Assembly (NCBI GenBank): GCA_017303775.1
Contig: JAFLCH010000006.1
Coordinates: 1-41,689, forward strand
Reading direction: 5' to 3'
From: Anaerolineae bacterium
Lineage (GTDB): Bacteria; Chloroflexota; Anaerolineae; Aggregatilineales; Phototrophicaceae
Length of the DNA: 41,689 nt
The position numbers and the translations under genes are program-made. Shown here one piece after another: positions 26,558 to 32,678 of this stretch (the stretch's first letter is position 1; every line of letters starts with the position of its first letter). A model generated the notes under the pieces. It ran no database searches and was not told the origin of the DNA. It saw only the letters and a program-made list of their open reading frames with translations.

Positions 26558-27655
26558 TTGAAATTCAAAATCGCCTTGCTCATCCTTTTGACCTTATCAA
26601 TCACCTTCATCGGGGTCGCTCAAGAGTCCTTATTACCCATCTCAGCCTTCAACATACGTCAGTTACGCTCTGTCTTGCACATTGATTTTGCCGATCATCA
26701 AACGGACGCCGGTCGAATCGAAAATGGCTGGCTCGCCCTCAGTCCGGATGGTCGCCGCATGACCACCATGAATCGTGATTATGATGTGGTCGTCTGGAGT
26801 GACGATGGCACTGTGACCGATCGCTACGGTATCACTGGCATGGAAGGGATGCTCACGACTATTATCGATCAGGCTTTTAGTGCGGATGCTTCACTATTAG
26901 CCTCCATACACAGCGAAGGCAGCGCCTATTCGATTGCCGTTCACAGTTTTGAGCGTGGTAAAACTCTTGCTGCTCACTTTGATAGCCCTGATGTTCCCTT
27001 TCGCATATGGATTAACGAGGGGATCTGGTTCGAAGTTGCCCCACTGGATGACAAACCGCGCTATGTTCGACAGATCAGCTTGCCCGCTGAGGCCGATTTC
27101 ACGTCTTCGACCAGCACATGGACTCCGTCAGTACTGACCGAATTACCTTCCGGTCCGGAGAATGACGAAACGGCTTTCCTGCGGGTCGGTCGCATTGTCC
27201 CACCTTTTGCAGTAACCTCAACGCAAGATTTAGATGTCAAACGTTGGAATTTACAGACGGCTGAGGTGACGGCATCAGCTCGTTTGCCTCAACTCCCCGG
27301 CATGGGGCAGTTGACTCCCGATGGTCGTTATTTTGCTTGGCGAGATGGTGAATCATCTGCCCTGCATCGGTTGGATTTTGAAACCGGCGAAGATAAAGTG
27401 GTAGCACCATTGGATGGGACTTATATACCATTCCTCTTGATAAGTAAAGACGGCGATGTCATCATCAGTGTGCAATCAGGTATGCGTCCGGTGATTGATG
27501 CTTGGATTGTCGAAACAGGGGAGCATATCAGCCTCGGCGAGTATCGCTTCTGCAATCGTCAACCGGATGTGGTTCGCATCAATCGTGCTGGTACAACCTT
27601 GGTAATCGGTTGCGATACCGGTTTAGATGTTTGGCGGATTGTTCCAGTTTCGTGA
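26558..27655 (+). CDS. Secreted WD40-like beta-propeller protein
   Basis: A 365-residue protein I do not recognise as a named family. The first 22 residues form a signal peptide (MKFKIALLILLTLSITFIGVA, cut before QE). The body shows repeated propeller-type pieces: WLALSPDGRRMTTMNRDYDVVVWSDDG, then TSTQDLDVKRWNLQTAEV, then GQLTPDGRYFAWRDGE and a last blade ending GCDTGLDVWRIV. So it is likely an exported WD40-like propeller, perhaps six or seven blades, with a binding rather than a clear enzymatic role. The start is TTG at 26558, with GAGAGGA about 8 nt upstream. It is followed 35 nt later by a DinB-family gene. Confidence 0.65.
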   Translation: MKFKIALLILLTLSITFIGVAQESLLPISAFNIRQLRSVLHIDFADHQTDAGRIENGWLALSPDGRRMTTMNRDYDVVVWSDDGTVTDRYGITGMEGMLTTIIDQAFSADASLLASIHSEGSAYSIAVHSFERGKTLAAHFDSPDVPFRIWINEGIWFEVAPLDDKPRYVRQISLPAEADFTSSTSTWTPSVLTELPSGPENDETAFLRVGRIVPPFAVTSTQDLDVKRWNLQTAEVTASARLPQLPGMGQLTPDGRYFAWRDGESSALHRLDFETGEDKVVAPLDGTYIPFLLISKDGDVIISVQSGMRPVIDAWIVETGEHISLGEYRFCNRQPDVVRINRAGTTLVIGCDTGLDVWRIVPVS

Positions 27656-27699
27656 GAAAACGTTAGAAATTTGATTGTTGAAAACCTTAGGTGATCATC

Positions 27700-28194
27700 A
27701 TGACTCAGCGAGATTACTTTAGCTATCTGATCGGGTATCACATCACCATGCAGCGCCGTATCTGGAAGAGTATCGACCAGATCACTGACGATCAATTTTT
27801 AGCCGACATCGATTATTCCATTGGTTCAATTCGCAACCACGTAGTTCATTTGGCTGGGGTTGAAGAACGCTGGTTAGCCCGCATGAAGGGCATTCCCGTC
27901 CCTCCGGTGCCTGCCTATACAGATTTTATGACCCGTGAATCAGCCTTTCAACGCTGGGAACCAATTTCGTTAGCCCTGCAAAGCTATATCGACTCACTTT
28001 CACCTGATTTGCTTGATGTGGTTATTGAATTTGATATGCCTAATCGCGGCGGATTACGTACAAGTACACGTGCCCGCATATTGACGCAAATCATCAATCA
28101 CGGCACCGATCATCGTGCGCAAATCCTACCCATTCTCAAACGCTTCAACGCGCCAACTTTTGAACAAGACTATATACTCTATACATGGGAATAA
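27700..28194 (+). CDS. DinB-family (four-helix, metal-binding) protein
   Basis: A 164-residue DinB/YfiT-type four-helix bundle. The metal-binding His pattern is present: HVVHLAGVEERWLARMKG in helix 2 and NHGTDHRAQI in helix 4. In the family three His bind a divalent metal; members include thiol transferases for bacillithiol, mycothiol or glutathione. The thiol used here is unknown. ATG at 27700 or three codons earlier at 27691. It could be a downstream cistron of the propeller gene, since only 35-44 nt separate them. Confidence 0.88.
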   Translation: MTQRDYFSYLIGYHITMQRRIWKSIDQITDDQFLADIDYSIGSIRNHVVHLAGVEERWLARMKGIPVPPVPAYTDFMTRESAFQRWEPISLALQSYIDSLSPDLLDVVIEFDMPNRGGLRTSTRARILTQIINHGTDHRAQILPILKRFNAPTFEQDYILYTWE

Positions 28195-28267
28195 ACTTAT
28201 ATACAGTTAATCACATTTGTAACGTAATCTTAAGTTTTTATGCATAATGAACTGCATGCTCCGGCAA

Positions 28268-28273
28268 TATAAT
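28268..28273 (+). promoter_or_regulatory. -10 box for the zinc-finger gene
   Basis: A perfect TATAAT in an AT-rich 110-nt gap. No matching -35 is found at 16-18 bp spacing, so this is a partial signal. Confidence 0.4.
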
Positions 28274-28307
28274 GAAGTTATTATTGAATTACTGTTGAGG
28301 GGTTTAC

Positions 28308-28490
28308 GTGTCTGACGATAAAAATTCACAGTCCCAAAATAAATCAATCAATGCCATAGCCAACAATACGTGTCCCTATTGTCAGCGGCGCTTTACATCG
28401 ATGGATCAACTCACACTGCATGTAGTGACGCGTCACACATGGAACGGTAAAGCCAAACCTTCCGAACCAGCCGTCAGCGGTAAATCCTGA
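28308..28490 (+). CDS. Small C2H2 zinc-finger protein
   Basis: A 60-residue protein with one classical C2H2 finger: Cys22 and Cys25 (CPYC), twelve residues including RRF and a Leu, then His38 and His43. The spacing is C-x2-C-x12-H-x4-H. The flanks are polar and disordered (MSDDKNSQSQNKS at the start, KAKPSEPAVSGKS at the end). The start is GTG at 28308 with a GAGGGG ribosome site upstream. Bacterial C2H2 proteins are uncommon but known, such as Ros/MucR, although their finger spacing differs. DNA, RNA or protein binding cannot be told. Its stop abuts the stop of the convergent PfkB gene with no gap. Confidence 0.7.
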   Translation: MSDDKNSQSQNKSINAIANNTCPYCQRRFTSMDQLTLHVVTRHTWNGKAKPSEPAVSGKS

Positions 28491-29414
28491 TCAATCAATT
28501 AAGGTCTGCCGGAAAAGTTGCTCAAATCGTCGGTCGCGTTCCGTAGCTTCTATTTGGGTGGGGTCAAGAACGCCGATTTGTTCAAGGCAAAATGATGCAG
28601 AAACTGCCCCAACAGTAGCTGCCGCCTTTAATTCCATCCCGCTCACAATCCCCCATAGCAGCCCACCACAATACGTATTCCCTGCGCCAGTTTGATCAAC
28701 AATTGTTTTGACAGGAATAGCCGGGATAACATGAATCCCCCCGCTTTCACGGTCTCCGATCATCGAACCCGCCTCACCCATCCGCAGTGCCGCGATTCGC
28801 GCCCCATCATTCAACATCGCTCGCACCAATACCTCAGGCGATTCCTCGCCGTAAACCGTCTGCGCTTCCAGTAAGTTAGGTGAAACGATGTCAATCGGAT
28901 AATTGCCGAGAACCTCGCCAATTGCGTCACGCGCCCCCTTGACCATCACCTGCTGCAACGGCTCCCATAAGACCAACCCCTTAAGTCGGTCTCGCCACAC
29001 TTTAATCCCCTCAAAACCCTGTAATAGATAGATGCCCGCCGCATCATCATATTCCGCCGGGAATTGGCTCGGTTGCAACCCGTTGATAAAAGGATCAGTC
29101 TCTTGAACCCGGTAGAGTTCACGTCGTGAACCATCTTCTTCAAAAAGCTGCCACGCCCGAATTTGTGGAATAGCGAGCTTAACCAACCCTCTCGTATCAA
29201 GCGCTGCCGAGAGCCTTTGCCCGGCTTCCGCTGGCAAATTGTGTCCGATAGGGGCGACAATGCCGGGGCGCTCACCCCACACAGCAGCCCCCATCAGTGC
29301 ATGAACAACCCCGCCGCCTAACTGCCCCATATAAGTTTGTCCACTGGGCAGTACAATGTCATCAATGAAGACCCCACCAACGCCGATGATGCACGGGCTT
29401 GCCAGCTTCTGCAT
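28491..29414 (-). CDS. PfkB-family sugar kinase, probable pseudouridine kinase partner of psuG
   Basis: A 307-residue ribokinase-fold protein. The N-terminus has IIGVGGVFIDDIV and the substrate lid GQLGGGVVHALMGAAVW. The C-terminal anion-hole motif reads DQTGAGNTYCGG at 240-251, so the usual catalytic Asp of GAGD is Asn246. Translation stop of psuG and this start are 2 nt apart, so a PsuK role (pseudouridine to its 5'-phosphate) is the contextual guess. The GAGN motif and GGG-x-x-HA lid recall the Mak32-like branch of PfkB proteins, as I remember it; activity is therefore open. Confidence 0.85.
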   Translation of the reverse strand: MQKLASPCIIGVGGVFIDDIVLPSGQTYMGQLGGGVVHALMGAAVWGERPGIVAPIGHNLPAEAGQRLSAALDTRGLVKLAIPQIRAWQLFEEDGSRRELYRVQETDPFINGLQPSQFPAEYDDAAGIYLLQGFEGIKVWRDRLKGLVLWEPLQQVMVKGARDAIGEVLGNYPIDIVSPNLLEAQTVYGEESPEVLVRAMLNDGARIAALRMGEAGSMIGDRESGGIHVIPAIPVKTIVDQTGAGNTYCGGLLWGIVSGMELKAAATVGAVSASFCLEQIGVLDPTQIEATERDRRFEQLFRQTLID

Positions 29415-29416
29415 AA

Positions 29417-30349
29417 TTAACCGAGTGCTTTCAGCGCCACCGCGATCTTGCCGCCAGTACGCGCATTATTGACCAGCAAAGACGTGTTCGCCCGCTTTGA
29501 TTCCCCACCTGTCAGCGCAGCCACACGACCGAGCACGAACGGCGTCACTGCTTTACCATGAATGCCCTGTGTTGCGGCATCAGCCGTCGCCTGTTGGATA
29601 GCAGCCTCTGCCACACTCGCGTCTAACTCATCCGCTGCCGGTACGGGCACCGTGATCAAAATCCCGTGTTGAGCCTGTAAGCGTTGCGCTCCCTGAATGA
29701 TGAGCGCCACCTCTTCCGGAGTTTCGACGCGCACATCAATTGGCAAACCGCTGCTGCGGGTATAAAAGGCTGGCAGCGTGTCTGTTCCCAATCCAACCAC
29801 CGGCACGCCTTGAGTCTCCAGTACTTCTAGCGTCAGCGGCAGATCGAGAATCGATTTTGCCCCCGAACAGACAACTGCGACCGGTGTGCGTCCCAGTTCA
29901 ATCAAATCAGCCGAAACATCAAATGGTGCGCCGCGATGCACCCCGCCGATGCCACCTGTCGCGAACACCTCAATCCCCGCCATATGTGCGGCGATCATCG
30001 TTCCTGCCACCGTCGTCGCTGCATCTTCGCGCAGCCCGACCGCGATTGGCAAATCTCGTCGGCTGCATTTCCGCACTCGTCCGGACTCCATCGATCCCAG
30101 TCGTTCAACATCAGCCGCCGAAATGCCAACGGTGATCTCGCCTTTCAAAACGGCAATCGTAGCCGGAACCGCGCCGCTTTCCCGCACACCGGCTTCCATC
30201 GCGAGTGCGGTTTCAACATTGAGCGGGTAGGGCAGTCCATGTGTAATCAGGGTCGATTCAAGAGCGACCACCGCTTGCTTATTGTGTAGCGCCTCCTGAA
30301 CTTCAACCGAAATCCGGACGGGTAGTTGATGAGAAAGTTTACTGTTCAA
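29417..30349 (-). CDS. psuG: Pseudouridine-5'-phosphate glycosidase
   Basis: A 310-residue enzyme (E. coli 312). It splits pseudouridine 5'-phosphate into uracil and ribose 5-phosphate. Conserved stretches include VALESTLITHGLPYP near 30, AVLKGEITVGI, VFATGGIGGVHRGAPFDVSADL and VVCSGAKSILDLP, where Lys is the Schiff-base residue. The tail TGGESKRANTSLLVNNA is also standard. The start is TTG at 30349, with AAGGA 8 nt upstream. It lies 18 nt after the TIGR03936 gene and 2 nt before the PfkB gene: a three-gene operon for RNA-derived pseudouridine salvage with an RNA-linked first gene. Confidence 0.97.
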   Translation of the reverse strand: MNSKLSHQLPVRISVEVQEALHNKQAVVALESTLITHGLPYPLNVETALAMEAGVRESGAVPATIAVLKGEITVGISAADVERLGSMESGRVRKCSRRDLPIAVGLREDAATTVAGTMIAAHMAGIEVFATGGIGGVHRGAPFDVSADLIELGRTPVAVVCSGAKSILDLPLTLEVLETQGVPVVGLGTDTLPAFYTRSSGLPIDVRVETPEEVALIIQGAQRLQAQHGILITVPVPAADELDASVAEAAIQQATADAATQGIHGKAVTPFVLGRVAALTGGESKRANTSLLVNNARTGGKIAVALKALG

Positions 30350-30367
30350 GATGAATTCCTTATCTTG

Positions 30368-31024
30368 TTAAGGGTTAGGATCGAGGTGTAAGCGAAAACG
30401 ATGAATGCTCACCGGTGTATCAGCGAGTCCAATTTCGGTGAGAATTTCATCCGGTCGCACATTACCCCGGTCACCCACCGCCAGATGTGCGATCAAATCA
30501 TGCTCGTCAAGGCTCAGGCTGTAAATCAATGGTCGGATATTGATCAGCATTGGTTTGCCGCGTACTTCTTTCGTCTTATTCACGGTGTCCGATGCCATCA
30601 CCCCATCAATCCGCTTCTGCAAATCACGCGCTTCAATCGGGTCTTCAAAATGAATCCGGTACTCCGCGCTCCGCACGAGGGTTTGTAACGCCGCCGCCCG
30701 CACTGGCACTTCCTGAATGTCATAAATCCGGATGCCCGCCGGACTGGTTGCCAGAATCCGCTCTGCCAGCCCGTTGATGTCAATCGGTTCTCGCATCGAA
30801 ACATCAAGAATCTCGCACTCGCTGGAAATCCCCAGTGGCAGCGCCGATGCCAACGCGATTCGCGGACGCGTATTAAACCCTTGTGAGTATAAAATCGGGA
30901 GTTTCGCCCGCCGCAGCACGCGCTCCCATAACTTGGCTAGATCCAAATTGCTGATATAAATCAGCGAATCGAATTTCCCGAACTTGATATATAGACGCTG
31001 TTTAATAGGTGTGCTATCGTTCAT
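30368..31024 (-). CDS. TIGR03936-family (DUF2344) radical-SAM-associated protein
   Basis: A 218-residue protein. It matches DUF2344: LYIKFGKFDSLIYISNLDLAKLWERVLRRAKLPI near the start, then YSQGFNTRPRIALASALPLGISSECEI and AEYRI. It has no CxxxCxxC, so it is a partner protein rather than a radical-SAM enzyme. In many bacteria it follows or is fused to the TIGR03960 protein; here the two are about 3.9 kb apart, with TIGR03936 instead leading the psuG-PfkB operon. The reaction is unknown. Confidence 0.92.
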   Translation of the reverse strand: MNDSTPIKQRLYIKFGKFDSLIYISNLDLAKLWERVLRRAKLPILYSQGFNTRPRIALASALPLGISSECEILDVSMREPIDINGLAERILATSPAGIRIYDIQEVPVRAAALQTLVRSAEYRIHFEDPIEARDLQKRIDGVMASDTVNKTKEVRGKPMLINIRPLIYSLSLDEHDLIAHLAVGDRGNVRPDEILTEIGLADTPVSIHRFRLHLDPNP

Positions 31025-31084
31025 ATCACTTTATATAATCATAGATGCACATCGCCTATCCCGTTCAACTCGACGTGTTGAATA

Positions 31085-31113
31085 TTGAGATTTCGATTAC
31101 GCATCGCTACAAT
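31085..31113 (+). promoter_or_regulatory. Sigma-A promoter for the two small membrane-protein genes
   Basis: TTGAGA (31085-31090), a 17-bp spacer and TACAAT (31108-31113), five of six matches in both boxes. The gene starts at 31143 with GGAG upstream. Confidence 0.8.
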
Positions 31114-31142
31114 TCAATTGGATTGCTGCAACTGGAGATGGT

Positions 31143-31592
31143 ATGTCACAGTCTCATCGGCAAACGGACAATCAATCCCGACGCGAAACATTCATCTATT
31201 TGATTGTACCTTTGATGTTGACCGTCGTCACGGTGCTCCTTGTCATCCTCATCATACTCCTCCTACCCAATCGCCTGCAGGTTGCCATCATCGCCGATTG
31301 GATGACAACATTGCTCATCCTGTGCCCGCTCACGCTCTGTGGTTTCCTGTTCGCTATGATTGCCCTCGTATCCGTTGCCTTTATGTCGCGTTCAACCACA
31401 GCCGTTCGCAAGCCCATTCGCCGCTTGGCCGAACGAACACATTCCCTTGCTGACCGTGTCACCAAAACTACCGATTCAGTGAATAATGTCGTCGTCAGTG
31501 GTTCATCTCGCTTTGCTTATTGGGAACGTTTCCTAAAGGTATTCGATCCGCCGCCGAAAGATGATCAATCGAAAGAGGATGTTGATGTCTAA
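31143..31592 (+). CDS. Small two-helix membrane protein of unknown function
   Basis: A 149-residue protein. After a polar start, two long hydrophobic segments lie at about residues 17-42 (FIYLIVPLMLTVVTVLLVIL) and 53-82. A charged, helical tail follows (PIRRLAERTHSLADRVTKTTDSVNN). It ends with an acidic QSKEDVDV. I do not recognise a family. Its last 8 nt overlap the start of the next gene (ATGTCTAA), so the two are translationally coupled. The well-matched promoter supports expression. Confidence 0.65.
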   Translation: MSQSHRQTDNQSRRETFIYLIVPLMLTVVTVLLVILIILLLPNRLQVAIIADWMTTLLILCPLTLCGFLFAMIALVSVAFMSRSTTAVRKPIRRLAERTHSLADRVTKTTDSVNNVVVSGSSRFAYWERFLKVFDPPPKDDQSKEDVDV

Positions 31593-31836
31593 CCTGTTGC
31601 GTCCCGACGAAACGCAAACCCGCCCCCAGCGTCTGGTCATGGGCGGTCTCATTGGGGCTTTGTTTGGTTTGCTAGCTGCCTACTTCTACTCACGCGCCGC
31701 CGAAGATGATGTCCGCGTCAACGGTGCTAACCGGCAGCGTGCTTCCACCGGTGAAGTCATTGGCTTGGGCTTAGCCGCGCTCGCGTTGCTGCGTCAAATT
31801 TCCGAGATGGGACGTTCTCCCGCCCGTAAGAAGTAA
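31585..31836 (+). CDS. Small membrane-associated protein of unknown function
   Basis: An 83-residue protein: LLRPDETQTRPQRLVMG, a Gly-rich membrane helix (GLIGALFGLLAAYFYSR, about 19-35), a polar stretch and a second hydrophobic helix (GEVIGLGLAALALLRQI). The tail is basic. The ATG at 31585 is preferred to 31561: AAAGAGGA lies just upstream and it forms an 8-nt overlap with the previous stop. The arrangement of glycine helix and basic end recalls glycine-zipper envelope proteins, but no family is claimed. Confidence 0.65.
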   Translation: MSNLLRPDETQTRPQRLVMGGLIGALFGLLAAYFYSRAAEDDVRVNGANRQRASTGEVIGLGLAALALLRQISEMGRSPARKK

Positions 31837-31882
31837 TACGCACCCACCCAACTGTATTCGGCTCGGATCATCTTGCTAACGC

Positions 31883-31911
31883 TTGTTAACAGAACAATTT
31901 TTCTGTATAAT
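31883..31911 (+). promoter_or_regulatory. Sigma-A promoter of the SRAP gene with overlapping inverted repeat
   Basis: TTGTTA (31883-31888), 17 bp, then a perfect TATAAT (31906-31911). TTGTT-N5-AACAA (31883-31897) is an inverted repeat on the -35 box and may be a repressor site. Confidence 0.75.
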
Positions 31912-31952
31912 GCATTCCCATCAAATGTTAGCCTTGTTGAATGGAGTTGATT

Positions 31953-32633
31953 ATGTGTGGTCGTTTTGTGCTTACCGCCAACCCCCAGAACCTTCAACAG
32001 GAATTCGATCTGTCGACTCCACCGGTCGAAGTACAGCCTCGCTACAATATCGCGCCCACTCAACCGGTAGCCGTCATTACCAACGAAGCCCCTCATCAAC
32101 TCACCTATCACCGCTGGGGGTTGATTCCCTCTTGGGCCAAAGATATGTCTATGGCTGCCAAAATGATCAACGCTCGTTCGGAAAGTGCCGCCGAAAAACC
32201 GGCCTTTCGCGCCGCTTTTCGCCGCCGTCGCTGCATCATTCCTGCCGATGGCTTCTACGAATGGCAGGAGCAGGGCAAAGATAAAACCCCCATGTTCATT
32301 CACATGCAAGATCGCAAGCTGTTCGGTTTAGCCGGTTTATGGGAAATTTGGCAAGATCCGGACGGCGGTGAATTGCGAACCTGCACCATTCTAACCACCG
32401 ATGCCAACCCCTTTATGCAGCAGTATCACCATCGCATGCCGGTCGTCCTCCACAAAGAAGATTATCCCCTTTGGTTATCGCCCAAAGAAGAACCCCTTCC
32501 TGTGCTTCAAGGCTTGATGAAACCTTATGATGAGGATGCCTTTAGCGCCTATGCCGTTTCCAAAGCGGTCAATCGTCCTGCCAATGACTCGCCGGAACTG
32601 CTTCAGCCGTTCAACCAGCAGCGGTTGCTCTGA
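31953..32633 (+). CDS. SRAP-domain abasic-site-processing protein (YedK/HMCES family)
   Basis: A 226-residue protein. Met1 is removed to expose Cys2 in MCGRFVL, which forms a stable thiazolidine crosslink to abasic sites in single-stranded DNA. Other marks are YNIAPTQPV at 31-39, WGLIPSWAKD, NARSES at 73-78 and FYEWQ with Glu103. The His in YHHRMPVVL is present. The protein shields abasic sites at replication forks. ATG 31953 is used because only this start puts Cys at position 2; a GGAGT site precedes it. The promoter has a possible operator, but SOS control is only a guess. Convergent with ftsK. Confidence 0.95.
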   Translation: MCGRFVLTANPQNLQQEFDLSTPPVEVQPRYNIAPTQPVAVITNEAPHQLTYHRWGLIPSWAKDMSMAAKMINARSESAAEKPAFRAAFRRRRCIIPADGFYEWQEQGKDKTPMFIHMQDRKLFGLAGLWEIWQDPDGGELRTCTILTTDANPFMQQYHHRMPVVLHKEDYPLWLSPKEEPLPVLQGLMKPYDEDAFSAYAVSKAVNRPANDSPELLQPFNQQRLL

Positions 32634-32640
32634 CTCGTTT

Positions 32641-32678
32641 AGCCCGAATACCCTAACTCCGGAATCGGGCTTTTTTTT
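32641..32678 (+). terminator. Terminator of the SRAP gene, overlapping the 3' end of ftsK
   Basis: AGCCCGA (32641-32647) pairs with TCGGGCT (32665-32671) around a 17-nt loop, with eight T residues following. The hairpin spans the ftsK stop codon (32653-32655), so the T-run lies in ftsK's last coding codons. Confidence 0.85.
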
